This document shows, piece by piece, positions 1 to 10,817 of a DNA stretch of 64,000 nucleotides (positions are counted from its first letter, which is position 1; the number at the start of each line of letters is the position of its first letter). Source of the DNA: Melampsora larici-populina 98AG31. Lineage: Eukaryota > Basidiomycota > Pucciniomycetes > Pucciniales > Melampsoraceae. The position numbers were made by a program, and so were the translations under genes. The DNA is taken from NCBI RefSeq assembly GCF_000204055.1, contig NW_006768765.1, positions 1,593,651-1,657,650 on the forward strand, written 5' to 3'. The notes under the pieces were generated by a model. That model searched no databases, had not been told where the DNA came from, and saw nothing but the letters and a program-made list of their open reading frames with translations.

Positions 1-304
1 GGAAATTTTTGCACTTTTCAGTAGGGTTTGGGAGTTTAGTGAGTTTTATTTGGGAACACGGTTTCCCTTCAAGTTGAATGATGAAATGATGAATGATGAT
101 GAATGATTTATATTTAGGATATGACATGATGATTATGATGAGGATTCTTGATTGTGTAATATCGATCTCAATCACAACATGTTTCCAATATTTCTATAAC
201 AACAATCTCCTTAGAACATGTTTTGATCTATTTTACTCCGCAGCTATATGTGACACAGCAAGTAGTTGAATTCATAAGGACTACAACAACTGTCTCTGAG
301 AGAA
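1..304. other. Flank left of the mariner element
   Basis: No gene is supported here. The stretch has AT-rich sequence with short ATGATGA-type repetition around 75-140. It ends at the TA dinucleotide (305-306) that marks the insertion site of the next element. Confidence 0.5.
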
Positions 305-306
305 TA

Positions 307-373
307 CAGCCGATGTGACAAATAATGGTTTTTTATTTATTTTATTTTTTTTCTCCCAGATTTTACTGGGTTT
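307..373 (+). repeat. Left TIR of the mariner element
   Basis: The outer 29 bases match the right TIR exactly in inverse orientation. An inner block, CCAGATTTTACTGGGTTT (356-373), also matches. The two blocks are separated by an A/T tract that differs slightly in length. Confidence 0.88.
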
Positions 374-915
374 CTGACTTTCAATTTCTTTGAGCTTTTG
401 GACTGAGCCGTGGGTTATGATCTTGATTCCCTGTTGCACATCAATCTTGCGACCATGCTCTCTAATGACTTATTCCTCGTCCGAGCAGGTTTTCTAATCG
501 GCAATCCCTCGTTCGAGACTCACGAACGAGACACCCACTGCACTGCGATGGAGTCGCCGGCCGGAACGAGTGATGGGAGAAAATGCGATGACGAAATCTT
601 TTCTTGGATTCCTTTGAAGACGTGGTTATCAACCAATATCCCATTTCTTTCCTCTTCACGTCGATTTCCTTCATTCCACTTTTCGGTAGCCAATACAGCT
701 TGGTTCATTCTTTCTCACTTGTTCCTGAAGCATACCAGAACCCTCACCCATTCCCCGTTCCTCTTTCTTTAGTGCCATTCATCAACCTAGTACTTTCACT
801 GTCACTGTCAAATCGTTCTTGGGAACATCATATCGACTTCAAGCTCATATCAGTCAGTACTTAATTGTTTTTCGGTGTTGATCGCACGCTGACCTGTGAT
901 TAGCATTTGCCAGAA
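374..915 (+). other. Leader region of the cargo gene
   Basis: This lies inside the mariner element between the left TIR and the first exon of the plus-strand gene. It probably holds the promoter and 5' leader. Short open frames overlap here on both strands, but none shows recognisable protein features. Confidence 0.4.
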
Positions 916-2793
916 ATGCCATATGAACCCATTCGAAATTTCATCCATGAGGACGAGAATCCCGATGAAGGTGAGTTTGGTCACTCAGAACATATCGATT
1001 GCTTTGTTTCAAGCAGCTGATCTCCTTCTCTTGCAGTGTTTGATCCGCCGTATTTGATTGCAGACGGAGACGACGCCCCAGCGCGTCATCCGACACTCGA
1101 GCGCCTCTGGCGTCAAGGAACGGAAAGTCGTCGGCTGATGGAGGAAAGCCAAAGCTTCACTATCGGTGTCACTTTCAAGATTCACACCAACGATATCGTT
1201 GAGGTAACCCCTGGAATGGCTAAATCCTCTTCTACTTCGAAAGTGACCGCCGCGAAAAAACGAGCTGCACCACCTCCTGTTTTCGCTGTCATCGACTCCT
1301 CAGACTTCAAAGTCTTCCTGTACGGGAAGTCTTTGAATGAGCTGAAGGAGTTTGTTGGCGACGTGTGCGACCGTTATTTCACCAGGATTAAGAAGGTGGT
1401 TCTCAACAGCGTGTTGGCCCCTTTGCTCAACTGGAATGCCAGCGTTGGATCGAAGAAAACGAAGTTAATCGATTTCAAATCATATCAAGAGTTTGTTGTC
1501 AATTTGGGCAAAAGTCGTAGCTCGAAAGGAAATATCAACATCATTTTAGAGAAGGCGCAAGTCAAGCAGAAGAAGAACGCTCAGGTGAGTGTTCTTCTAT
1601 AACGAATTTTCTCTTTGGGTTACGTAACTGACTCGAGCTATGAACACCTCTAGGCTACTGGCGCGATGGCTTATATCCAAGGAACCGCTGGGGCCAACCC
1701 GATGGCAGCGGAACTAGCGGCATCAAAGGAGGCCACCGCGGCGGCTCAAGAAGAGACCTCCGTACGTACCTTTGAGCTGTGACATGGTCTCATACCTGGG
1801 ATTAACTTTTTAAATGTGATAATGATCTCTTCTAGGCGGTGAAAGCAGCCAAAGACTTGGAACTCGAGGCAGCTACGATTTACCAGGAACATCTCGAAAA
1901 AGCCCTGGGCGGTGATGGCGCGATCTTAACGGCCCCATGGGACCCGAATTTCTTTTACCGTTTCTCGCATCGATGTGCGTTCATTTGGGCTACCGCGGTG
2001 GTAAGTGTTTACCTTAGGTTTTATCTTGCATTGGTCACCCAATTCTCATTTAATATTACCTTCCAGCGCGATGGGCTCACCTCCCGCGGGATACCTCCGA
2101 ACACCGCCGAGTACAAGAGGGAGATGTTCAAAAACACGGTCCTTCATAACAGCATGAACATTGACAACCGTGTCAAGAAGCGCTACCCCGTCCCATCGCC
2201 AACTCCCAACGTCACTACCTCGAGAGTCAGCAATCGACGCAGTTTCTTTGCCAATGCCCCGGCCGAAGAAAAAAAGGTCAAGGAAGAACCCATTAGTCCT
2301 TCAACCTCAAAACGCACCTTGGAAGCCTCAACCTCTCGCGACGCGGTGGCTGCGCCCAAGAAAATTAAGTCTGAAGGAAGTGAGTCAGAATGATGTTCAC
2401 CTCAAATACCTTTTAGATATCCCTTATCTAATGTGATGCAATTTGATTACAGCCTCAGGCATTACACCTAGCAAATCGATTTCACTCCTCACCTCGGACG
2501 ATGTCCCCAAATCCGAGCATGAGGGTTTGTCCTCGGATGTGGAATTTGTGGTGACCCATGCCACCCTATTGGACGATTTCCTTTTGGAATGCGATGTCCC
2601 CCGCACTGACCTGGCCACTCGCGCGATTTTGCGCAACGCGGGAGTTTCTTCTTGGACCGATCTGGTGCCAAGTGTTCAAATGACGGCTAATGTTTTGACT
2701 GGTCATGGGATGTCATTCTCCTTGGCCAGTCGTCTCATAGATGCTGCAGAAGAGGCGGATTTCCTCTATTCGTATTCACCTCCTGCAAATTGA
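916..2793 (+). CDS. Mariner-borne second gene, unknown function (509 aa, six exons)
   Basis: Exons 916-970, 1037-1584, 1654-1761, 1836-2000, 2067-2379 and 2453-2793 join in frame through five GT..AG introns of 66-75 nt, giving 509 aa. The start is the ATG at 916 (MPYEPIRNF). I do not recognise the family. The N-terminal half is globular and basic. The middle, translated from exons 3-4, is rich in Ala and Glu and probably helical. A low-complexity Lys/Ser/Pro linker follows (about residues 330-395). The C-terminal 75 residues, with the motif GVSSWTDLVPS, look like a small helical SAM-type bundle; that reading is inference. The gene lies inside a Tc1/mariner element, convergent with the transposase. 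It may be an accessory transposition protein or a captured host gene. All splice joins keep the frame, which argues it was recently functional. Confidence 0.8.
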
Positions 2794-3478
2794 TTAAATT
2801 GACAAGTCACTCCCGCGCACAGTCGAAACCAAAAAAAAAAAAATTCTTATTCCTTGCTTTGTTTATCTCTATACACGCTCAATACACGTTGTCCCTTACA
2901 AAGTGATCACTCTGATCTTGATACAAGTTGTTTTTTCAATCAAAATTATTCTTTCCCTCTGCGCCCTTGATGGACGCGCAATTTGTAAACGGCGTTGATC
3001 GCGCTTTTTGAAATCTCAATTTGAATCGTTATTGTTCAAACTTTTCAGATGGACCCAAGTGCGAAGTAGATAGGACGTGCCCACCACTTGAGTTGCCGAT
3101 AATGATATCGATTATTTGGATCGATATCATTATGGCGTGCCACTTAATGATATCAACCAGAGTCGAAGATTAACGTCGTTTACTTTAAGACAAAGTTAAC
3201 GACATTAACGGACCCATGGCTTCGTCAATGATCCTCAAGAACACTTGAGGAACATTGACGAAGGAGTCATCTCCCACGTCTTTATGTTTTTGAGGACACC
3301 AAACGCACAGGACTTTGGGGCTCGTGTAATTCAAATCGATGCTTTGAAACTATTTTTTTTTCGGCATTCAAAAAGACAGGCAGTTACAAAATAGGAAAGA
3401 AAGGTAACTACAACGGTACAACTTTGCTTAGAAATCCCGCTGATCAAAGGTACAACTGCGCTTAGAAATCCCGCTGGT
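2794..3478. other. Convergent intergenic region with three hairpins
   Basis: No coding sequence is seen between the two convergent genes of the mariner element. Three inverted repeats follow one another. The first is a CGATAATGATATCGAT stem (3096-3136). The second is a TTAACGTCGT-type imperfect stem (3168-3209). The third is a 19-bp stem with one mismatch and a 4-nt loop (arms 3221-3239 and 3244-3262). They may shape the 3' ends of the two transcripts or act in transposition; neither role is shown. Confidence 0.6.
3221..3262. repeat. Strong 19-bp hairpin
   Basis: Arms 3221-3239 and 3244-3262 pair with a single mismatch around the loop AACA. This is the best of the three stems between the two mariner genes. 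Confidence 0.8.
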
Positions 3479-4680
3479 CTACATGTATCCACTCCCCTTG
3501 AACAACTTGGCGCACAACTCGTCAGTAAAAATTTCCATCATAGTCAACCATACAACCGCCCTCTCGCCATCAGCATCGATCGCCCCCTGCAATCCCTGGG
3601 TCCTTCTGAGGCTCGCTTTGACAGGGGAAAACCCTTTCTTGATTGGGTTGAGGTCAGGGCTATACGCCGGTAAATAAATCAACCTGACCCCGCGAGCCTG
3701 GCACAAATCAGCAACTGATCCGCCGTGATGAATAGGCGCGTTGTCTAAGACTAGCACCGAGTTGCGAGCCGGCCATGGGTTCATGGCCGGTAACTAAAAA
3801 TTAATCAATCACATCAGACATCCAATTGACATGGCTGATGTGATGGTTTAGTTGCGAAATGACTTACCAAGTCATCTTCCAAAAAGGCTTCGAAGTCGAG
3901 GCGAGAATAGCCACCTCGCTTGATGGTGATTGCCAATAACCCATCAAGCGAGATGGCTGGTAAGGCTGACCAACGGCCTGCTTGGGTTGGCCTGGCGAGG
4001 CGGGGCGTACGTTGTCCAATGGGAGCCCGCGCGTACTCGCGATACAGACGCCGCTTCGCAATGGCCGTCTCGTCTAGCAAAACAAGATCACACATTAGAA
4101 TCTACCGAACAAAAACCAGAACCAAACCCCAGGACTTACCGGCAAACACAAGGCATCTTTGGTCAATTTCGAGGACTCTGGCCATGTAAGCCCCTCGCGC
4201 GGCCAAACTTTGGTTTGGATGAACCGTGCGGGCTTTCTTTCGAGTCCAACACAGACGGTCTCGTAGCTCAGTCGACAGAGTCTTGATGGAAACCTCTTTA
4301 TTGAACCTTTCTAAAATCTTGCTTTGAAGTTCATCGAGGTATAAGGTCGGGTCGAGACGAAGGCTGTCCAGCACGAAAAGTCGCTCGGGTCCTCCCAAGA
4401 TCAAAGGTGCACCACGATTCATGTGATCCAACGGATTCGTTACGACTGACCGAGTTTCCTGGTACAGTTTGACCCAGCGACGTACAGAGGTGAGAGCTAG
4501 GTCCATCCCGAGGGTCCTAGAGATGTCCTGAAAGCGAACCCCAGTGAGGGCCAAGCGAACCACAGCCAGTTTGATTTCCGGACTGTGATGAGCAATCCGA
4601 TACTGAAAAAAGCCAACATGAGCCATGAGCAAAGCGAGAATTGGGGGATGAAACGAGAGAAAGAAGATTACCGGTGGCAT
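3479..4680 (-). pseudogene. Tc1/mariner transposase, third catalytic residue mutated
   Basis: Minus-strand exons 4680-4672, 4602-4140, 4073-3868 and 3793-3479 join in frame through GT..AG introns of 66-74 nt, giving 330 aa. I chose the ATG at 4680 (MPP, then YRIAHHSPEIK) because a helix-turn-helix follows at once. An in-frame ATG at 4794 would add 38 residues with no family resemblance. The N-terminus has two helix-turn-helix regions (about residues 5-120). The catalytic core shows D158 (FADET, on a split codon), D243 (LVLDNAPIHHG) and the YSPDLNPI motif. At the DD34E position the residue is Lys278 (codon 3638-3640, AAG) where Glu is expected. A GAG-to-AAG change at a CpG would explain it. 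The reading frame is otherwise intact. Transposition activity from this copy is unlikely. Confidence 0.85.
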
Positions 4681-4952
4681 ATTGGTGAAAAGGTGATTGG
4701 AGGGAGGATTGCCGAGCTGGAAAGGGGACAACCGGATAGGGAATTCGCAGGAGAGGTCTGGCCAATCGCATCCAACTGACACCTCTACAATCATCGGAAC
4801 TTACCGGGAGATCCCAGAAGATCTTCCATCGGCTGCGTAATATGTATCTTCTTACATATGTGTATTACGTGGGAATCTGTCAACTCTTTTGAGAGTTCCC
4901 TTCCCACTTTCTCACTGGAAAAAAAAAAAAAAAACGTTTTATCCACATTTCG

Positions 4953-5019
4953 AAAACCCAGTAAAATCTGGAAGTTGGAAAAAATAAAAATAAAAAACCA
5001 TTATTTGTCACATCGGCTG
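4953..5019 (-). repeat. Right TIR of the mariner element
   Basis: Inverse match of the left TIR: AACCCAGTAAAATCTGG in the inner part, and a perfect outer block ending at 5019. The TA duplication is at 5020-5021. Confidence 0.88.
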
Positions 5020-5021
5020 TA

Positions 5022-5707
5022 TACGACTGTTTTCAAGGAAAAGCTGCCCAAATACATAAGTTCAGACCAGGTTTAAGAACATCTTCAGAGGCATAGCGAT
5101 CGAACTTTGAAATCACGCATGGTTTCTTATTAACTGCCATTTTTGATCACGCATGCAATCACGTCGTTGCGCTGTGTTAGGTTGATGGCACGACCAAGAG
5201 CAAACAAACCGTGAGAGTTTCGCGAAGACTATTGGACAGTCTTGCCAGGTCATGACTCATATGGTTGATTCCAACGATTCGAGGTGATGTTACGGGAAGA
5301 AGTCCTTGAAGACAATCGCCCCGACTGAAAAGCCTTTGTGACGACGGGATTCATTCTAGCTCGTGAGTTGAGAGTCTACATAATGAAGTCTCTAAGTTCG
5401 ACAGCTGTTTATCATGAGCACGCGTAATGTACATCTCGAACGCAAGAAGAGCGGTCGTCATCATGAGTTACATTACGAAGGCAAGAAGGACGGTCAGTTG
5501 TTGTCGCGATACAAGGAAGGTTGCGAGGCTAATGACTTTATTGGTCCATGTCAACCAACCCCCGATGCCAGCTCTCATGAGTATAAAAACGTGCTGACAT
5601 CCCGACCAATCATTAAGAATGCAGTCAACACTGTCATCAAAGTGAGTTGGAAGCCTGGCCAGATATGAGTAGCATGATTGCCCGTCCTTGAGAGGCCCAC
5701 TTTTGTC
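5022..5707. other. Intergenic region between mariner element and secreted protein gene
   Basis: No gene is supported. An 84-codon open frame at 5414-5668 has no features that set it apart from chance. Confidence 0.4.
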
Positions 5708-5715
5708 TATAAAAG
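5708..5715 (+). promoter_or_regulatory. TATA box upstream of the secreted protein gene
   Basis: TATAAAAG lies 257 bp upstream of the start codon at 5972. A pyrimidine-rich stretch follows, where transcription could begin. No other open frame of note lies between. Confidence 0.5.
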
Positions 5716-5971
5716 GGCTCTCTCTGAATCTCATCCATCTCCTCATCAATCATCCTCTGGTATTACTTATACTTACCTGAGACCGGATCTCATTTACCTA
5801 TCAAATACTAAATTTTTGTAGGCACTCCCTTATCTTTCCACTGACTCTTAAAGTAAATCATTTACCAGACCTGACATTTTTCTCTGAAACCCTTTTATTT
5901 CCCCTAGTATAAGATCTTCACTTAAACTATCATCTTTGCAAAGCAATCTTAACAATCCAAAACATAATAAG

Positions 5972-6280
5972 ATGGTAAGTTTGTGAAACTGCACACAATG
6001 ATTTCTTAGCAAGGCATAAACATTAACACATAACTCTCATGTCTACTTCATCTAGATGGCTGGAAAGGATTTCAAACTCCTCATGGTCTTTTTGGTTCTC
6101 ATTGCACTGACTGCAACCAATGAAGTTTTAGGTGTCAAAGTTGGTACCCAGCTTATCCCCAAATGCGGTAAGAGTTCCGCGAAGTGTAAACAAGGGAGAC
6201 CTTATTGTATTGGCAAGAACGCAGTTTGTTCGGCCAGAGGAACACCCAAATGTTCACGTGGAAAACCTACATGTAATTGA
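5972..6280 (+). CDS. Small secreted cysteine-rich protein (75 aa)
   Basis: Two exons: an ATG alone (5972-5974) followed directly by a GTAAGT donor, and 6056-6280. The intron (5975-6055) is 81 nt and ends CTAG. The protein starts MMAGKDFK. A hydrophobic signal peptide (about residues 8-27, core LLMVFLVLIAL) should send it to the secretory pathway. The mature part of about 48 residues is strongly basic and has six Cys, enough for three disulfides, with many Gly, Lys and Pro. This fits candidate secreted effectors or antimicrobial-like peptides of rust fungi, but I cannot name a family. A start codon split from the body by an intron is the odd point. If the intron is not spliced, translation could begin at 6056 with nearly the same product. 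A TATA box lies upstream. Confidence 0.8.
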
Positions 6281-9004
6281 ATACAGCTAAAATCCTTTCC
6301 ATTAGGGTTTGGACAGACCCTGCTTGTTGTTGACCCAAGCTGCAATTGAAATCTAATTCAGTTCAAACACAACTGGAGATGAGCCACTGTTCAAGAAATA
6401 TCAAAGCCAGCATATTTTTTTAAAAAAAATTGGAAGAAAAGGAAGCTGTGTGGTGTGACACTAAGCCCAGCATCTTCCTTGAGCTTGCTGGCCTACTAGC
6501 TCAGTAAAACTTGTCCAGTCAAACAAACAGGCTTTTCAAACGCCTCTCTGCTTGTGTGGCTGGATTCCTGTCACAGGTATCAAGTCTTTAGTGATCCAAC
6601 ACATCACTAGATTTGTATGTTGGCCCTGGGCAGCTCAGCAAAAGGTATTGGTGACACCTTTGATATGATTTGGCGGAATCCAACCAAATTCCTACAAATT
6701 CTATGGCACCAGAACCAATGGCTACAACTTGGTTGGCCTTTTGCCCAAACCCTATTAGGGTTTTTTTGACCAACTGGTTTTGTGCCTTCAAGAAGTGAGT
6801 CAAAATCTCTTTCCTTGAGTCACTGGGGTGTATCTGAAGTCCAATGAGATTCACACAAGTCAGCATGAGGTTGTGTTTGGAAATCAGCTTAGAAGAAGTG
6901 ATGTGTCTGGGTCTTTGGTAATCAACTCAACAAATGATGAAGTAGTTCCAAGTAGTTACTTTCTTGTATTGATCTTTCTATTAACCTTGCTATGAAATGA
7001 ACCTGAGCACAATAGCATACTTATCTTTGCGATGTTCCTGGCAAGTGATTCTTCACCTTTTACACATAGTGGTATGTGTTACATTGCAATAGGTGCCTTC
7101 CTCTAGAAAAGAATTGGATCATTGAAAAGAAAAAAATTGAACTATGTAATTACATGCATCTGATACAAAGCTGTGGTACAATCACTCCAAATTAGCATTT
7201 GGAGGGGTGTTATTTTGAAGAAACAAAAAAAGCACTACATCACAGATAGGTTTTGTGTCAGAAAAACACCCAAAGACCACTGGGGTCTGTGACATGTTGG
7301 CTCCCCATATTCAGGCCATGGCTGGCCTGCACCCTGTCAATATTGGTGGGCAGACCACCCATGCATACATTACCTTTGTGCTGTAACAATAAACCTGCAG
7401 GCAGTTTCAATAGTCCAAGAAACTCAAGACTCCTTGAATAGGAAGTCAACCCTTACAATGGCAAGTAAACAGGTCTGACACTTGTATCTCTGAATATCAG
7501 AGATGAAAAGAAAAACAACCAGACTTATGAAAATGAAAGACAGACACAAGCAAGCACACCATTTTATTCCTCAGTGAACTGGTGAGATTTGATTTCACAG
7601 GATATTGTATCTAACCTCCTTAATTATAATAGCCAGTAAATGGGTGTAAGACTTGTGGCTCTGAACACCAGAGATGAAAAAATCACACCTATTGAGGTCA
7701 AAGAGAGACACAAGCAAGCCTAGACAAAGTGAAACAGTAGTATAAAGAAAAACAAATTGATGATCTAGTATCTGGATTTGAGTAAAGATGAAGTTGAGCC
7801 ACTTACACACCACTTTATTCCTCAGTGAACTGATGAGAAAAAAGTGGCATATGTGGAGGGTAATCTCTATTTTAGTGTGTTACATTTATGAGATTGACAA
7901 GTCAGATTTGAGATTTGTATTGTTTAGGTTTGAGTTGTTGCTTAAGTTTGAACTTACTAGAGACTATACGGTGTAGTGAACAATTTATATGATCAATCTA
8001 AAATCAAAGTAAAAAAAATTCCTAGCCTCTTGCTCGAGGCACAAAATGTAAGAACTGTCCATGGGATAGTATCATTGTAATGAAGAAATACAAAAGGAGA
8101 ATGAGAAGGGGATATTGAGACAAATGCGGATAGATTAAAAAGCGTAAAACTGAGGCTCATTACATATGAATGAAACTAGAACTAGCCAACAACAGACTCC
8201 CCTCTAGAGTCTGTCGAATCTATCCATCCCTTCTCCCCTCTATTCTCCAGATAACTTCCTTCACTAACTCTATCCCGATCTTTTGAACTAACAATTTCCA
8301 TTTTTCAATTTAAAAAATTTCTTAACTAATTAACAACTAATAATCAATTTGTGACCTCCCACCCACCCAACAGGTCAATGGAGAGAAGTAAGCACACTCA
8401 TAAAAAGAGTACAAAAGAAATTACAAGGGTGGGTTAAAAATTAGGACAACAGTGGATGCAAAGAAGATTTTCACCATTTTAAACCCCCTTCAGACAGATA
8501 ACCAGCAGTTAACCCAGGGCTCAGAAAGGAGAGTTCAACAATGGAACTCTCCTTTCCGGGTCCTACCTTCCGCTATTGACCTTCCCTCACCTAGTATAAA
8601 CTAGGCAAGGGAGAGATGAACCTTTTAAATTGCAATGAAATTAATGTTATGAGTTAAATGGATTATCACATACTTAATCCAGAAAAAGTCAACAAAATCA
8701 AAATTTAATAATTCCCTTATTACATACTTAATCCAAAAAAATTGACAAAATTTCAAAAAAAAACTATACTATTCATTTTGTTATTTCAACTCAAAGTTAA
8801 AAGCAAATTCATTTAAAATTCATTTCCTTTTATATTAAACACTAATGTACAAATTTATTTTGAAGAAGAAAGGTTAAAAAAGGGACAAGAGAGGCATAAG
8901 GAATTCAACAAAAAGGGACTAAGGGAAAGCTGTGAAGTTGAGGGGTGAAAGTTACTTAGGAGAAGATGGGATCAAAGGAAGATTCAAAACATCAACAACA
9001 AGCT
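6281..9004. other. Long intergenic stretch, old repeats
   Basis: No gene is supported; the short open frames here have no recognisable content. A diverged direct duplication is visible: a unit around 7465-7590 recurs at about 7633-7835, both containing CAGAGATGAAAA and TTTATTCCTCAGTGAACT. From 8640 to 8900 the sequence is very AT-rich. Confidence 0.45.
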
Positions 9005-9007
9005 TTA

Positions 9008-9481
9008 GAGCATCTCCAATGGTCCTGAATCGCAAAAAGGCGTACAGGCTTGTCTGAAAACATACATTAAGTTGTATTTTTCCTTTAAAATGATTTCCCT
9101 CCACCACGCACATGATGCAGGGACTCCCAAGGTTGTGCTCCTGCCAAAACCGCACAATATCCCTTTTGAAGATTGAATGATATCTCATTGACTATCCATT
9201 TGATATGAAATTTCTTTTGGTTATTATATTTATCTTTGGACGCACATGGTATGATTATGTCATAAACGTTGCCAATACTGTTTCCTGCATATCTTGTGAT
9301 GTCCCTTTAACTATGAAGTTGTCGACATGTGATACCCTGTTTTCCTCAAAAACAAGATCACACACCTGGCCACATGTGAGAAACAAAATGACCGTTGGAT
9401 GGTTGTTTTTTGACCCAACCCTGTAACTGTAACATACAGCTTACGTATGGTTACATTTACAAGGTGCCATTGGAGATGCTC
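9008..9481. mobile_element. PIF/Harbinger-like MITE
   Basis: 474 bp with inverted ends GAGCATCTCCAATGG and CCATTGGAGATGCTC, flanked by TTA (9005-9007 and 9482-9484). A TTA/TAA duplication is typical of PIF/Harbinger. The element is too short to carry a transposase; it must be mobilised in trans. A related left end (GAGCATCTCCAA) recurs at 9659. Confidence 0.8.
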
Positions 9482-9484
9482 TTA

Positions 9485-9987
9485 GGCCCTGTTTGGTATG
9501 GCTTTCAGCTGTTATAAATACATTATCAATCAATAAAATAAACTTCTTTAAGCAAGCGCACGGCACGGACCAGGTGTGAGCCGTGTCCGGGCAAGCTTAT
9601 CTTATAAACACCAGTATCCTTTCCAAAACCACTACTCAAACAGAATTCATATGTAAGAGCATCTCCAACATTGCTGAATCTGAAAACATGTACAGGTAAG
9701 TTTTTTCCTTGGCTGGACAGCTGTATTTTTTATTCAGTGACAGCACCCTGCAATGCACAACTGAAGTTATTTCTCAATTCCCCATAGGGGTAATTTGAGG
9801 TTGAACCCACATCAACAATAACCCAAAAGGTCCAAACATCAACAATTCCAATAGCACCACCCTTGCTCAAAACAACCAAATAGGTGATGACCTAAGATAA
9901 TAAAACATGAGTAGTGGACACATGCCTAAATATTAGTCATTGTCCGGACAAAAATTGTTGAGAGAGTGCTTTCTAGTGCTTTTCAGA
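9485..9987. other. Fragments of MITE ends
   Basis: GGCCCTGTTTGG right after the TTA at 9482-9484 resembles the GGCCCCGTTTGG terminus of the complete element at 44143, and GAGCATCTCCAA at 9659 resembles the end of the 9008 element. No matching opposite ends were found, so both look truncated. Confidence 0.5.
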
Positions 9988-10121
9988 ATTACGGTACTCA
10001 AAGCTGTGTATAGTTTTGTCAATGTGTGTATAGTTTTTTTTGCCCAAATATACTTTTTTTTGGAGAGGAAAAAAAGTATATTTGGGCAAAAAAACTACAT
10101 AGCTTTGAGGACCCTATATGT
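9988..10121. repeat. Foldback (hairpin) MITE
   Basis: A near-complete inverted repeat: GGTACTCAAAGCTGTG at the left and CATAGCTTTGAGGACC at the right, with GCCCAAATATAC matched by GTATATTTGGGC around a short centre near 10066. Pieces of the same family recur at 16250-16450, beyond the LTR element. Confidence 0.7.
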
Positions 10122-10189
10122 ATATCTGTGTTCGTTGATCAGATGCTGGTGGCTAAACTGTCAACCAAACTATACTTTGCCCAGGTCGT

Positions 10190-10382
10190 TGTTATGAACT
10201 GAACACGTGACACTTAAGGATCACATGTTGCAGATTGAGATAACAAGTTGTAGCCTGTGCCACATTGTAGTTCCTCTTTCCTTCATCTGACAATCAACAT
10301 AAGGAACCGAGATACGTGATATAGAACCCAAGATTGATCCTTTCAATCCTGTCGCCAAAACCCCCGAGGTCTGCCCTTAACA
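10190..10382 (+). repeat. 5' LTR
   Basis: 193 bp, starts TGTTATGAAC and ends CCTTAACA. It differs from the 3' copy at only a few positions (for example ATGTTGCAG here and ATGTCACAG at the other end). Confidence 0.92.
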
Positions 10383-10817
10383 TATTGTCAGATCTTCTAG
10401 ACGGGATTCAAGGATTCGAATTTAAATTCAGTTAGAAACAGAACAAGATCGATCAGAAAAATAACCGAATTCACAGAATTAGAACCCAGCAGAATCAGAA
10501 ACCTTAGTTAGAAAACCTTATTATTACCCCGGATTAGATCATTGTGACCAAGGCCTGCAGATACAATAGACCCAGAACTCTTTCGAATACTAGAACAAGT
10601 TAACCCCGCTTAAATTACGATCTTCCAATTTAAAAGATTACCCAGTGATTGAAACCCAAGAAACTCTCCACCCAGAACCAAACCTTATCTCGCCACAACG
10701 TCTCCTACGTACAGAACCCCACTTGACGACGCAGACTCTGAGAACAAAACTACCGTCCCATTCTTCAACGCCGACTCCGCATCTTCTAGTCTTGAATTGA
10801 ATCAAACCAATACTGAG

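Larger units (their letters stand above)
307..5019. mobile_element. Two-gene Tc1/mariner-like DNA transposon
   Basis: The element is 4713 bp long. It begins CAGCCGATGTGAC and ends with the reverse complement, GTCACATCGGCTG. It is flanked on both sides by TA (305-306 and 5020-5021), the target duplication of the Tc1/mariner superfamily. Inside are two convergent genes: a six-exon gene of unknown function on the plus strand (916-2793) and a four-exon DD34E-type transposase on the minus strand (3479-4680). A typical mariner element is 1.3-2.4 kb with only a transposase, so the second gene and the length are unusual. The transposase lacks its last catalytic Glu, so this copy is probably not autonomous. 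Confidence 0.88.

Noticed and set aside
410..864. Overlapping open frames of 86-120 codons near the left mariner TIR
   Set aside because: They overlap each other in several frames on both strands and have no motifs; the region is better read as the leader of the spliced gene at 916.
4681..4794. N-terminal extension of the mariner transposase from an ATG at 4794
   Set aside because: It adds residues without family resemblance; the ATG at 4680 leads straight into the helix-turn-helix.
8045..8270. Solo LTR beginning near TGTAAGAACTG
   Set aside because: The start resembles a copia LTR, but no matching end or target duplication was found.
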